64,000 nucleotides of DNA from Siphonodentalium dalli. Lineage: Eukaryota; Mollusca; Scaphopoda; Gadilida; Siphonodentaliidae. This document shows, piece by piece, positions 39,561-51,765 of the stretch. Location: NCBI GenBank assembly GCA_032622095.1, contig CP136066.1:3745784-3809783 (forward strand), given 5' to 3'. Under the pieces are notes generated by a model that saw nothing but the letters and a program-made list of their open reading frames with translations, was not told the origin of the DNA and searched no databases. The position numbers were made by a program, and so were the translations under genes. How positions within the stretch are numbered: position 1 is the stretch's first letter; each line of letters opens with the position of its first letter.

Positions 39561-40700
39561 TTTAACACATAGGTTTACAGTGCACGGGTAACAGTGATAC
39601 TGTTACAATCAGTACATAGAACCATTACATATACCAGCATGCTATGTACACCATGTAAATGGTTTGGATACGCCATTCATACATATTTTTTCATCATATT
39701 ATTTTCATTTATTTAGATGTTACTATATTTTACGTTGTCATTTTACTATTTAAGTATCATTTCATGGGCGACAGGAAGACGGTCTATATGGTCATGCCGC
39801 TCCTGTTCCATATAATAATGTATAGTTCCGAATATTTCACTGTCAGCATTATGTTTGTAAATAGTGTACAAATAAACAATCAATAAATACTGCAATGTGA
39901 TGCCATATGTACAATTGTATAAATGTATAATGTGATGTATGTTAACGCTGCGTGCCTTGACGTGGTATTTAAATAGATGGAGCTATATTGAGTTTGAACT
40001 CCTCATACAGTTAGCTGTTGTATTTATAAATGCAATTTATTATAACTGTGCGTTCGTTGTTTGTATCGAAATGCCTGAAATTATTTCCGACACATTTTCA
40101 GTGATGACAGATTCCGCTTGTAGCTTGATGATGTCGTCCGTTTATTGGCTTCCACCCACGCTTTAATGGCGTCACGGCTATTTTCCCTTTGAAGTTGCAG
40201 TACACATAATAGCAACCACCAAGGGTGTTTTTTTTACCTAAATGCAGGTGAATTATGACGTCATATATTTTTTCTATATTTCTATACCATGAGAGAAAGT
40301 ACCGGGTACGTTTGTTTGTGAATTTAACACGTGACTTCCGGAATGTGACTGCGCAGAATCCAGCTCAATGACAGCTCGAGAGTAGACTAATTACTCGCTT
40401 GATTTCGTTTTCGCCACTTCACTTCCACTTTTCAGCATAATCGACACTTACTATTAACACTTTGTGGGATATCTTGGAAGGTGTTTAGGAAGGATATATT
40501 ATTATTGGATTAACCTCACAAAAAGGTGAGTTTGACGCCTGAAATTCTTGTCATGTCAGCACTTGTCTGCAACTACAGTCATGACTCATGTCATTGTCAG
40601 AATTCGCGTGTTTCATGAAAAGGTCACCAAGATTTCTCTACTCGATTGTCTTAAAATGTACCATAATCGGCAAATTCTTTCGACAATTCTGAGTCTCAGT
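39561..40700. other. No gene confirmed; possible untranslated first exon
   Basis: Near 40519-40527 AAAAAG|GTGAGT is a good donor consensus downstream of GC-richer sequence, as in an untranslated first exon, but no start codon or following exon could be linked. Confidence 0.3.
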
Positions 40701-40759
40701 GAGACTGAGAGTTGAGACTGACTCCTACCCTGGCCTGCAGTCAAAAGTCAGTGATTCCA

Positions 40760-40870
40760 ACTGTGGTGTACATGTACACTGTAAAAAGGACTGTGTGGCA
40801 GCTTCCACACAATGACTGTGTGGAGGCATTATCTGAACATAAATGTGTACATAATACACACATATGTGTA
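40760..40870. repeat. Short ACACA/TGTGT palindromic tract
   Basis: GTACATGTACACTGTAAAAA is followed by CTGTGTGG...CCACACA and CACACATATGTGT inverted units, like those at 52951-53525. It directly precedes the SINE head. Confidence 0.6.
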
Positions 40871-40875
40871 GCTCC

Positions 40876-41301
40876 GATGTGGAGCTCCGTGGTCCGGTGG
40901 CTAGCACGTCCGACTTGTGTCGCTGTCAACACATCGGCATGCGTTCGCGCCTCCAGCTGGCCAAAGTGAGTTTCACACAACAGTGGCTTGTCCGAAAATC
41001 AATTAGCGGGCAATTGTGAGATCGCACGCTGTTCGAATTTCGCGCCAAGTTGTGACCCCTGAGCAAGGTCACTCGTACTGTGTCTGTTTCGCTCCACCCA
41101 AGCGTTAAACCGGGTACCCGATTATGAGTAGTGAAAGATCTTGTCAGTATGCTAGTCACATTGTGACTGTACCTCCCCCTGTCCCCGGGGAGCAGTAGAT
41201 GGATTACTGAATGTTCAGGCTCATCGGGGTAATAATTGTCCAGCGCCTAGGGCCCACCATCACGGGGATAGGCGCGTTACAAGAATAATAATTATTATTA
41301 T
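40876..41301 (+). mobile_element. tRNA-derived SINE, near full length
   Basis: The tRNA-like head is GAGCTCCGTGGTCCGGTGGC (A box TGGTCCGGTGGC) with a degenerate B box at GCGTTCGCGCC. The body carries CCAAGTTGTGACCCCTGAGC, TGTGTCTGTTTCGCTCC and a GGATAGGCGCGTTACAAG end with an AATAATTATTATTA tail. The same family is reversed at 10240-10535. Confidence 0.8.
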
Positions 41302-41631
41302 GTGTGTATCACCCAATATCCACACATATGTGTACATCACCACACATATTTGTGTGTGACGTCGGTTTTTTTAAATTTTACGTGGTGGTCACGCGCGCGT
41401 CGTTGTTTCGTACAGGCTCACAGGCTGCCGTAAAGTGTAAACATGGAATCTTGTTGATTGTGGTGGATCTCGAAATTCGATATATTGGGCGGTCTCATCG
41501 ATTATTTCTATAGTTAAGGTAAGATTATATTTAAATTGGCAAGATATTCACCTTTGTGAGAATGTCCGTATCTATATGCATGAGCATCACCAACTTCAAC
41601 TGGGGAACTTCAATCTTATCCTAAGTCTCAA

Positions 41632-41706
41632 CAGAATGATGTCCCCGGAGGGTGAATTTGATGAGGCTAGCCCGATGTACATTCATCACCTGGTGATCTC
41701 ATTCTG
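41632..41706. mobile_element. Foldback MITE, 75 bp
   Basis: CAGAATGATGTCCCCGG...GGTGATCTCATTCTG: an imperfect hairpin of the same family as 44023-44113. Confidence 0.7.
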
Positions 41707-41767
41707 CAAATGACAGACACCATTGGCTTGCACTGCGTTCATGTGTAATACATCCCTATATATATAT

Positions 41768-42180
41768 TGTCCCCCGTCATTCCATCGGAGGACTATATAG
41801 TCATGACCACCGTCCGTCTATGTGTACGTCGGTGTGTGCGTCCGTCCGGAATTTTGTCCAAGCATGTATTCTGTCATTTTCTGGTAAATTTCTTTTTAAC
41901 TTGGCTCAAATATCAATCAGCATGTGAACCTGCGCATCTGAGATTTTGAGTTCGGTCGGACTTATTTTGGCGGAGTTATTGCCTTTTTTTTCGACATAGA
42001 ATCTTACATCCTGGGACGCATCTTTTGTCCGAGGTAGTATTCCGTCATTTTCCAGTAAATTAAAAAAAAAATTCGCACAGATGTCAACCAGCATGGAAAC
42101 TTGCGACCCTTTGAGTTCAGTCGGAGTCATTCTGGTGGATTTATTGCCATTTTACGACATAAAATATTCAATGTTTTTTA
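41768..42180. mobile_element. GTCC-rich Helentron-like fragment, two units of about 171 bp
   Basis: The head is GTCCCCCG...CGGAGGAC, palindromic. Two units contain TATTCYGTCATTTTCYRGTAAATT and GAGTTCRGTCGGA, then TTATTGCC. The 3' end is not defined. Confidence 0.6.
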
Positions 42181-42289
42181 TTTTAGTGCTGTTGGCCCTT
42201 TCTCGACACTTTATAGATCATGTCATGAATCTCTACTATTAGCTATACGCACGTAGGGATCATATTCCACCAGTACGAAACCTTGGAAC

Positions 42290-42665
42290 TTTTTGAAGTT
42301 TTGACAGGGAACCTTATAAAGTCGAAAAGATAACGCGGGGAAAAATATTTCTTAGTTATTACCTGTTCCTTCATAATGTACTTCACTGTATAGGTGAAGT
42401 TCCAAACTCGAAATTTCACGATTTAAGTGAATTTATGAGCGATTTTGCTTTGCGTCGTGTACAATTATGGAATTTCTCCTCGGTAATTAATTCAATGTTT
42501 ATTGCGATATCAGCTCACAAAAGTTACAGAAAAACATTCAATTTCTAGTTGGGATTTTCACATGCAGTGAAGTATATTATTAAGGAACAGATAATAACTA
42601 AGAAATATATTCCCCTGAGTTATTTGTTCGACTTTATGTCAAAACGTCAAAAGTTCCCCAGGTTT
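42290..42665. mobile_element. Foldback element with arms of about 110 bp
   Basis: Arms at about 42295-42398 and 42561-42660 mirror each other: GGAACTTTTTGAAGTTTTGAC, ATATTTCTTAGTTATTA, CTGTTCCTT and TACTTCACTG. Part of the left flank (CATGAATCTCTACT...ATCATATTCCACCA) recurs at about 43610-43665. Confidence 0.75.
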
Positions 42666-42689
42666 TCAGCGACTTTTTATTTATTGTGT

Positions 42690-43300
42690 TTCATCAGATG
42701 GTGAAATCGCTCCCGGCTTGATGCGCATATATTTTTTTCGAACTATGTTCCAGGTTTAACGATATATTGACCATGCACATTAGAACAATGCAACACACAA
42801 CTTACATTAATTATACTGGAAGCAGTTTAATTAAACCCCCGAGTGGTGCGTCGCGGCTAAAGGAACATTACGAGAAACTCGGAGGATACCAATCTTATTT
42901 TTACCATCGATTTACATATAAATAAATAATTCGGAGTTTCTCTGCATGATAATTTTCCACCTTTGCTTGTTTTCAGGAAATTTGGATCAATTTGATGAAG
43001 TTTTTATCAATGGAGAACAAACCATTGCACCAGTGCGTCGGCCCGGTGTTAGGCTGTCCGATCAATATCAGTCGAGGAGGATGTTTGTGGCATTTCAGTA
43101 CGATATATACACGGGAGATTAACCGTACTTGTTGCGGCTTCAACGGTCAGCTTTTACTCAGTAATTTTAATTTTGTTGTTAAATGAGATGAAATTCTGCG
43201 AACCTGTGAGTTTGGTCTGATCCAAGGGTGGGGTGGAGTGCGGTAAATACATGAGACACTGCAATACGGACTTTATATGCTACCAGAAAGATTCATTAAA
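42690..43300. other. No gene seen
   Basis: Short frames only, none supported. Confidence 0.35.
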
Positions 43301-43319
43301 GTCATAGAATCTGTATTTT

Positions 43320-43530
43320 CTTCAACTCAATGTTGTGGCGACAGGGGATGGGAGTCGAGTGGGGGTCTCAACCCCTCTCGCCAACTTGGCCAAAATATTC
43401 AACATTTGGAAATTTCATGTCTGACACAACATTTTTTTCAGACCAAAAGCTGGTTGTAGTTTGTACTATATATATCATAGATTTGTTATTCCAACCGTAT
43501 TTAGTGTGCAATTTGTTGTTTTCAGAGACA
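43320..43530. repeat. Dispersed repeat copy
   Basis: GTGGCGACAGGG..., TTTCATGTCTGACRCAA and CAATTTGTTGTTTT recur in order at 44820-45025. Ends not defined. Confidence 0.55.
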
Positions 43531-43770
43531 AATATTGTCCTGGGGGCGAGTAAAATATTGTCCTGGGGGTGTGTCAAATGTTTCTTCAAGGGGAGGTTGG
43601 TAGATTATGACATGAATCTCTACTCTAGCTACGCACCTAGATCATATTCCACCACTACAAAATATGGGTGGGAACTTTTTGATGTTTTGTTTAGTTATAT
43701 ATAGTTATATACCCTACCGATACATATTGTCCATGCTATTAAATTACTTCTATATCATTTTGAGGTTTAA

Positions 43771-43910
43771 CCCTTTCAGTGCCAAGTCCAATTTTTGCTT
43801 GATCATTCAAATTTATTGATTATAATAATGTGATACATTGATGGAAAGAGCTCTAAAAATGGTCAAGGAAATATGGTTTGATACAAAAATCGGAATTGGC
43901 ACTGAAAGGG
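43771..43910. mobile_element. piggyBac-like MITE, 140 bp
   Basis: TTAA flanks both sides (43767-43770, 43911-43914). It starts CCCTTTCAGTGCCAAGTCC and ends GGAATTGGCACTGAAAGGG, with inverted similarity of about 28 bp. Confidence 0.9.
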
Positions 43911-44022
43911 TTAAATGAGCCAAGTTAAAATTGGTAAGCTCAGACATCAAAACACTTGCATGATCTGAAATTGCTCTGCCACCTCTCTTCACCAAGCCTG
44001 AGATTTGTGTGCCTGTCATTTG

Positions 44023-44113
44023 CAGAATGAAGTCCCAGGAGGGTGAATTTAGTGATGCTATCACGTATAGCGGGCTAGCATCACTAAATTCACCTTCTTG
44101 GCACCTCATTCTG
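44023..44113. mobile_element. Foldback MITE, 91 bp
   Basis: CAGAATGAAGTCCCAGGAGG ... ACCTCATTCTG, with arms meeting at GTGATGCTA...TAGCATCAC. Related copies at 14699, 27791 and 41632. Confidence 0.85.
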
Positions 44114-44167
44114 CTTAGGCCTCATCTTCTCTGGAAAGTTTCTTTATTATAACTTCTTCACATAGAT

Positions 44168-44415
44168 GAGGCCCCCACCTCCCACACCCCCTGGAATACG
44201 GAATACCACTTTACACAGAGGGTGGAATACGGAATACCAGTTAACAGCCATATGGAATACATAAAAAATATATGAAAACTTCATTTTTTGGAAGGTCGGC
44301 GTACGAATACCGGTATTTTTGGAATACCGAATACCTCCTAACAGAGGGGCCAGAATACGGCGTACCTCATAACAGGGCATGTAATACGGCGTACGAAAGG
44401 GGGGGTGGGGGCCTC
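44168..44415. mobile_element. TIR element with GAGGCCCCCACC ends
   Basis: 12-bp perfect terminal inverted repeats (GAGGCCCCCACC / GGTGGGGGCCTC). The body holds repeated GGAATACGGAATACC and ATACGGCGTACG motifs. No target duplication is evident. Confidence 0.7.
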
Positions 44416-46139
44416 CTATTTTGTATAACATGATTGAACGAAATAATAAACTTGATTTGGATTTTCTGATTCAACAATTCCCTATCGCATAGTCATATAT
44501 TTACATTTTAGAGTTGTGCGTTTATCTGGGTTTATCTGTTGTTTCTGTAGTCTATATGATACGCATCTTTCCGAAGCATAAAACCTATTTCTGCTCGAAA
44601 ATTGTCTTTATGTAAATTGACAAATTCAACTGTGTGGTGAAGACATTTACTGAACAAATGAGTGTTCATCACATACACACTATATATTATACAGCGTGCT
44701 TTAAACCAGAACCACAATTTTATTATTTTGTACGGTAAGGTTCTCATGTTGGTAAAGTAACGACGTTTTTTGTGTTTATATGGAATGCAGATGAGAGGAA
44801 ATATCTACTGAGACCAGTGACGTGGCGACAGGGCGGATATTGGGAAGGGTGTGTCTATATCCCTATCCCAACTTCGGTAAAATTTACTAAAAATTCCAAC
44901 AGTTGGACATTTCATGCCTGACGCAAAGTTGCAAGTTTTACACCACATGCATTATAATAGGTTGAAATTGTTCTCTTTGTTTGATTTTTCAACCAGTAAT
45001 TAGTGGGAAATTTATTGTTTTTTTTTACACAAACAGTAACATATTTTTCTACTTTTGGTAAAACAAAAATGGCCTCAAATGGCCATCGGGTGGAAGACTT
45101 CCATTTGGTTGGAAATTTTAATAGTTGTAAAGCTTGAGGTACCAATTGGAAAATTCAGAACGCGAGGGGGTGTGTAGATATAATTCTACAAATATGGTTC
45201 AAGGGGAGGGTGGGGTGCACTTCGACATTTGAAGGTGGACACCCCTCGCCAACGGCGACCATCGAGCCGGGTCCCTGAATGCGACTTGTGGATGCCACTG
45301 GAATGCCATAGTCGTATACTACGAAGTTCTATATGTGGCACCCGGAATCACACAAAATGTGTGAAATTGGTGTTTCAAATTAATATTCATTTGAATATGC
45401 TGATCATGAGCATCACTGTTGCAATAAACCTTGAAATACCACAATGGACGATCAATGTACCAAGTGAAACAAATTGTTGGGTGGGTGGGGTATTTATTTG
45501 TCCATTATATTGGTGGTTTACCGAGACGATGTGAAAAATTAACATGCATATTTTGGCTCCTCTGCTGTGTATAACTTGCGTAAATTCGGTTACCGAGGGA
45601 GGGCCCGGAGTGGGGGTGATGTCGTATATCAAATACATATGTAGCCACCGTTTGTGTCCAAAACTTTAAATTGTGAAGAATATTATGTGATTCAATAAAT
45701 GTCATAATAGCAAATAATGAACTTATAAATAATCTAAAATTATAAATACTGCAGAATAGTGAGATGTGTCATTAAAGTATTCTTAGCATTTGGATTAAGT
45801 GACGTACATGGTGAAGAGTTATCGTTTATACTATAAAAAGGGGGGGGGCTTATTTTCAAACTCGCCATGTTTCTCATATTATAATCCTTATATATGAATG
45901 TATTGTGTTATATAGCTAAAATTCCGCATGTAAAATTGCAAATTTGCCGTGTCAAGATTGTGCTTAATGGGGCATCGATCTGGCCATATAGATAAAGTAA
46001 AATATATTTATAAAATGTCCGAACATTCATTATGTGAAGCAATAATGAGTAGTACTCGTATGTATATATTTAGCATGTTTCAAAAACTATATTCCTTTCT
46101 GAAAATGCGCTCTTTAATGTATGAATTATAATTTAATTT
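44416..46139. repeat. No gene; old repeat copies
   Basis: 44820-45025 is a second copy of the 43320 repeat, and CACCCCTCGCCAAC near 45240 echoes it again. A G8 run is near 45841. No supported gene. Confidence 0.4.
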
Positions 46140-46469
46140 TTTGTATAATTTATTTTTATTTTTATAGTCTGTCTCAATTACATATTAAAGTTGTACATAA
46201 TAAATATACATTAAACATGAACAAATAAATTCTTATAATAATATATCTATTATCACATGCACACTTGAATAATCTCTGTTTTTGAAACTTATCCTTTTTC
46301 TTGTTCTGTCTTATTAAATTATCTATAGCATTTTTTCTTGCTAATGTGTCATTTTGACAGTTATTCTTTTTTTAAATCAATTTTTGTGATACTGCAGGGT
46401 CGGTCTAAAAATTGAAAGTAATTTTTATTTTATCTATTTAATTTAAGTTTTTACCAGAGTAATTTCCGG

Positions 46470-47741
46470 TCAAGGGTCGTTAATTAAATTGAGGACACTG
46501 TTCCACTTATTATCAAAGGCTTTATTTGTTGAATCAGTCCATTTTAGTGCCTGCTTTTCTAGATTGTATTCTTGTATAACAAATTGTGTTGCCCTGTTTT
46601 GGCATAGATTTGTCTTATTGCACCTTGTCACATAAATATATCGTTTTATTAATAGTAGTATATTGTTAATTTCAAGAGTGCTCATGACAAAGTCTGAATC
46701 TATTCCAAAAAGTAATTCTTCAATTCTTGTTGGAATTTTGATGTTACATTTGGTATACATTGTTTTTGAAATTTCTTCCCAAAGAGTTTTGCTCTGATGA
46801 CAGGTAACCAACAAATGTTCTATAGTTTCATTTTCCACAGAGTGTGTACAATTTTGATGCTATAATCTTACATTTTTCAAGGAGGACATTTGTAACTAAA
46901 GTGTTGTGATTTATTTGGAATTGAAAGGCTTGCAGTTTCGTGTTTTTCGTTGTTTTAAATGTTTGCTTATATATTGAATCCCAGTGAATTTCGTTTGTTT
47001 CTAGTTTTAGTTTATGCTCCCATCCTACCTGAGCGCATGGTTTATTTGGAATGACAAGAGTTACAATTTTCCAGTACAGATGGTTGTTCAATTTCTTTTC
47101 ATGAATTATATTTTCTACTAAATCAATTCTATAGCTTTTAGTCAATTTGTTTTGTGAGGCCTTTATTTCTGTTTTCCAATTTAAAGGAATAGAGGATATT
47201 ACTCCTTGTAAAGTTAAATAGTTAACTTTAAGGTCATATTTTGAGAGAATTTCTCCAGTGTCCATAAAAGAACCATCTTCCCGCAAAATATCATTAATAT
47301 GCAATATTTGTTTTTCTATCCAGCTTTTAAAAATTAAAGGTTTTTTTCTCTCTGAATGTGTAAGTTATGGAAGAGTGGCTGTTTCTTATATTCTACTTCT
47401 GTATTTGGGTCTGTGGATAATGTTGCATAAGCTAATAAGACATCTCTCCAGAATGGATTGAATCGCTTAGCAATTCTCATCAGACTGGCTTTATTCAAAT
47501 TTAGAAGAGCTGAGCCTCCATATATATGCAATTTATCTATTAAAATGATTTTCCAATCTGAATAGTTAAAGGGATCTAGGAATTTTCTAAGCCATGTTAT
47601 TTTTAAGGATTTTGAAAAGCTTTTAATATCTGGAATTTTTAGTCCACCATTTTCAATATTTTGGACTAGTTTGTCTCTCTTAATTTTATCTCTTTTTCCA
47701 TTCCAAAAAAACTGAAACAGCAAGCCCTGCATTTCCTTCAA
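46470..47741 (-). pseudogene. LINE pol C-terminal region
   Basis: Three overlapping open pieces on the minus strand. The first (47334-47741) carries FFWNGKRDKIKRD, NGGLKIPDIKSFSKSLKITW and RFNPFWRDVLLAY. The second (46828-47304) carries LNWKTEIKASQNK and FQFQINHNTLVTN. The third (46470-46838) carries ENETIEHLLVTCHQSKTLW, the zinc-knuckle-like end. Frame changes near 47310 and 46835 separate them. Confidence 0.8.
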
Positions 47742-49335
47742 TGTGTGCAGGTGGTTCTGGTAAAACGGTCAAGATTTGTATAATAATTGGTAAAACTAGC
47801 ATTTTTATCACTGTAGTTTTTCCAATGTGAGACAGTGTCCTCAATGCCCAATGTTTTAAAATGTTTTCCATTTTATTTTTATTTTCTTTCCAATTTTCAG
47901 ATACAAGAAGAGGATCTTCTAAGTCAAACAAAATCCCCAGTGTTTTATACTTTCCCTGGTAGTTCCACTTTATTTTAGTGTTATTCTTTAGGGTTTGTGT
48001 GCATCCTCTTTTGGATCCAAACCATATAGCTCCAGTTTTTTCAAAGTTTGCCTTCAAGCCTGATATTTTTTCAAACGCGTTAATGAGATCAATTGCCCCT
48101 TTGAGTGATGATTCGCTACCATCTAGCCATATTACTGAATCGTCAGCATACTGACTTATTTTAATTTCTTTATAGTTTATTGTTATCCTTTTTATATTAT
48201 TATCATATTTTAAAGCTGCCGAAAATAATTCAATACAAAGAATAAATAGATAGGGAGACAAAGGATATCCCTGTCTAACTCCCTTTTGGAGGTTAAATTG
48301 CTGTGACAAATGTCCGTTATTGATAACAAGACTGTTCGTTTTATTGTATAATGTTGTCACCCATTTGCATATATTTTTCCCAAAACCGAAAAATTCTAAG
48401 GTTTTCTGAATGAATTTACATTTTATTGAATCAAAAGCTTTTTCATAATCTAATAGTAGAATTAAACCAGGGATATTTTGTTCTTGGCAGTCTATTATCA
48501 AATCATAGGTTAAGCGTGTACATTCCCCTATATATCTTCCTTTCAGGAACCCTTTTTGTGTTTTAATTTGTGTTTTTATTCTATTAGCAATTACTGCTGA
48601 AGCCAGTTTATAGTCTACATTCAAAAGAGTGATAGGCCTAAGATTTTTAATATATGATTTGTCTTTTCCTGGCTTAGGTAAGCAGGTTATCACTCCTTGG
48701 CATTGCGATATTGACATATGTCCTTTTTTAATGCATCATTTATAGAGTTCAACAGATAACTTGAGATATCGTTCCAGAAAAATTTATAGAACTCGGCTGT
48801 AAAACCATCTATCCCAGGTGATTTGTTGTTTTTTGACATTTTCAAGGCGTTTACTAATTTTAAGTTCGTTATAAGTCCTTCACATGCTTTTGTCTCGTCA
48901 CAGGATTTGTTACACAGAAAAGGGTTGTTAGAATCAATAAATTGGTTATAGCTTGTTTCATTACACTTTATATTTTTTTCTTCATTTTCACTGTATAAAG
49001 CACTATAAAAATTTCTTTAGCTTCCAAAATTTCTTCTATGTCGGATGTAGAAGTACCATCTTCGCGTATTATTTTTGGGATAAGTTTTTCCGTGTAGTTT
49101 CTTTTTTCTAAATATGCAAAGTATTTTGTATTCTTTCCCCCTTCAGCATACCATTGTGCTTTGGCCCTAATCATCTGTCCCTTTACATGTGTTTGTCTTA
49201 AGGTATATAACTCTTTCTCTAACACTTCTCCCTCCTTTTGGTACTTATCCATTTTTGTTTCATCAAATAGTTTTTGATTTTGTTTTATCTTTTGTTCTAG
49301 TTTTCGTTGCTTTTGGATAATATTTTTCTTTCTAT
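47686..49335 (-). pseudogene. LINE reverse transcriptase region
   Basis: Minus strand: AKAQWYAEGGKNTKYFAYLE linker, NKSPGIDGFTAEFYKFFWND, KNLRPITLLNVDYKLAS, QKGFLKGRYIGECTRL, LLLDYEKAFDSIKCKF (first catalytic Asp), KGVRQGYPLSPYLF, and QYADDSVIWLDG with both catalytic Asp residues. HIGKTTVIKMLVLPI follows. The main open piece is 343 codons (47686-48717). Single-base frame changes near 48720 and 48960 separate it from the linker piece. Confidence 0.85.
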
Positions 49336-49345
49336 ATGAATTATA

Positions 49346-49853
49346 GTACTGTTATAGATGTACATACACTGTAAATAATATTCCCACAATGGCATGTTAT
49401 AAACAAAATAACTTCTCTGCTTACAGGTTCAATGGTGAAATCATGGCGGTCACGCGGTGCGACGTCGATGTAAATAACAAGATCTGGACATGACTGCCTT
49501 GGCAACGACGCAGAAAAACTCTAGTCAACCAACCAAGAACCACGGTGGAATGTATGAGTTAGACACAAATTCCACAATCAATGATTTTGGTATACATATG
49601 ACGATGTCATGTGCTGTAATTTGGTTTCTGTGCAAGAGGCGATGACTTCTATTCTTCGTTAACTCGAAATTTCACCCCAGAAATTGCACCGATATATATA
49701 CAATCAAAAAGACTATCCTCTTTGGAGCCCTTAATTTTCTTGTATAGTTCAAGGGATCTCAGAAAGCTTCAGTTAGCTTTAGAGCTTGTTCTTCTACACA
49801 CGTGAGGGTGAGTCTGATGTAAGACAGCCAACCAGTATAGCAATATACATATA
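49346..49853. other. No gene seen
   Basis: Unassigned DNA between the truncated LINE and the first Helitron. Confidence 0.4.
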
Positions 49854-50582
49854 TCTATTATATATTTTTGAAAGATCTGTGTGTGTGTGTGTGTGTATCT
49901 GTCTGTGGTGTGTGTGTAATCGATGGACTCAAAAACGGCGGAGCCAATTTCGATGAAACTTGGTATGTGGGGGTATTTTCGGGTCAGGAGTAACATAGGC
50001 CTATTAATTTGTCCGTGCGAGGTCAACTTTTCACGTGCCGAGGTCAAATATGTTTTTACGCCGTTTTGCACTAATATATTTCAGTTCGGTGCTCACAAAT
50101 CGAATCGATATAGCGCGAATAATAAATTGCCAGTCCTATAATTTGCACGGTTAGAATCTGTGGCGCTTCATCTTTCCAATAATGTATCATACGCCTGTGT
50201 ACGTTTAAAGTTTCTACCTTAATTATCGGGAAGAACGCAGGACCATGCTTCGCTCATCGAAAATCATTGCGTAAATATATTACGCCATCAACATATCGTG
50301 ACGTGTTCGCGTTAACTCTTAACCGGCCGATGTCGCGTTAACTCATCACCGGCCGAGGTATCCGCAAATGACATTGGGCTATATATCTCGGAAACGGGTG
50401 GAGCTATCGACTTGAAATTTGGTATGTGAATGTATCTTGCCCCTGATACGTATTTTATCGGGTCGCCGAGCCCGTGCGACGCCAGCTTCGCGCATGCGCA
50501 GACCAGATCTCGGAAACGGGTGGAGCAATCGACTTGAAATTTGGTTTTTGAATAGCCCGGACGAAGTCGGGTCACCTTCTAG
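49854..50582 (+). mobile_element. Non-autonomous Helitron, first of a tandem array
   Basis: Starts TCTATTATATATTTTTGAAA after an A and ends CACCTTCTAG before a T, as Helitrons do (5' TC, 3' CTRR, A|T target). The terminal hairpin CCCGGAC-GAA-GTCGGG lies 10 bp before CTAG. A (GT)n tract follows the start. It shares its body with 51766-52468 and 56158-56866. No Rep/helicase is encoded. Confidence 0.9.
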
Positions 50583-51765
50583 TCTATACTATATATTTTG
50601 AGACTTCGTATATATGTGTGTATGTGTGTACATAGAATCCAAAACGCGTGTACAGATTGAGCTCAAACTTCCTATGTAAGTGTCAAATCCCACCGACAAA
50701 ACCGTGGTCGCAGTTTAGAAAAGCTCAGAGCACCCGTTCTCCAATCTCAAATCACCGCAAAGGCACGGCGTGGGTTAATCAAGTGATTATTTAATGAGCG
50801 TTTGTTTTTGACGCATCTCTATAAAGAGCGTCTGTTTGCCATTCAACGCTATTTGCATCATACATTAAATTTAAAAAACATTTGTTTCTGACCAACCTTG
50901 CGAGCACGGATGGCGCGCTTTGTTTTTACAGTATATAATTATATACCGAAAACATCCCAGATAATCACGAATATAGCATCAGATTTCTCCCCATATATAC
51001 CGTTATAAAAAGCTACTGGAATCTGCCAATCTACGGGAAATTCCAGGGAATGCCGATTGAGCTCAAACTTGCTACCCACGGGAAGTGTCATATATATGAG
51101 TGTGTCCTTTGTAGACTCGAACCGATTGAGCTCAAACTTGCTAAATAAGAAAATAGCCCCCAAGCCGTAAATATCAACAACAACGATATTGCTACCTACG
51201 GGGAGCAACGTTATTAGCATCTGCAGAATTATGCAGAGAGAAAATGCTTTCCTATTTTTAGAACGCAACACATGTTTACGTCGCGTTGGTGATTGAGGTT
51301 CACAACGGGGTTAATTGACTGTCCGCTCTTTGCGACGATGAGGTTCACGGCGGGGACTATTGACCAACACTCACAATTTCGTCTTTTGCATCAGATACCA
51401 ACACCTCGACCGATCGGGACGAAACTTGGTACGTGAGTGTAGTTTGACCAGGTGGTCGTCGCTGTCGTATTGGCGAGCCCGTGCGACGCCCGTGCAGCGC
51501 ATGCGCAGACGAGATATCGGAAACGGGTGGAGCTATCGACTTGAAATTTGCTATGTGAATGTATCTTGCGCCGGGTACAAATTTTATCGGGTCGCCGAGT
51601 CCGTGCGACGCCAGATTCGCGCATGCTCAGACCAGATCTCGGAAACGGGTGGAGCTACCGGGTACAATTTTTTCTTATTGAAACGCGTGGAGCTAAAAAT
51701 TAAAAAAAAATATTAAAAAAATGTCATGTTTCGGACAAGCCGCCGGTGGCGGGCTAACCTGCTAG
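50583..51765 (+). mobile_element. Second tandem Helitron, divergent subfamily
   Basis: Begins TCTATACTATATATTTTGAG directly after the CTAG of the first element and ends AACCTGCTAG, directly before the TC of the third. The hairpin CCGCC-GGT-GGCGG lies at about 51740-51752. The body is longer and mostly different, with repeated GAGCTCAAACTTGCTA and GGAAACGGGTGGAGCTA modules. Confidence 0.85.

Larger units (their letters stand above)
46140..49345 (-). mobile_element. 5'-truncated Tx1/L1-like LINE, relatively young
   Basis: Minus-strand LINE with reverse transcriptase and C-terminal region but no endonuclease; similarity stops near 49345, a typical 5' truncation. The 3' UTR runs from the stop at 46470 to an A/T-rich end near 46140. 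It shares FNPFWRDV, the linker box and the general order with the LINE at 1587-5830, but the two are clearly different families. The RT catalytic box is intact. Only a few frameshifts are visible (about 48720, 48960, 47690, 47310 and 46840). Confidence 0.85.

Noticed and set aside
40400-40525. Untranslated first exon with donor AAAAAG|GTGAGT
   Set aside because: No start codon or following exon could be linked; the donor alone is weak evidence.
41020-41045. Possible tRNA B box as a functional tRNA gene
   Set aside because: It lies within the SINE body; no cloverleaf can be formed around it.
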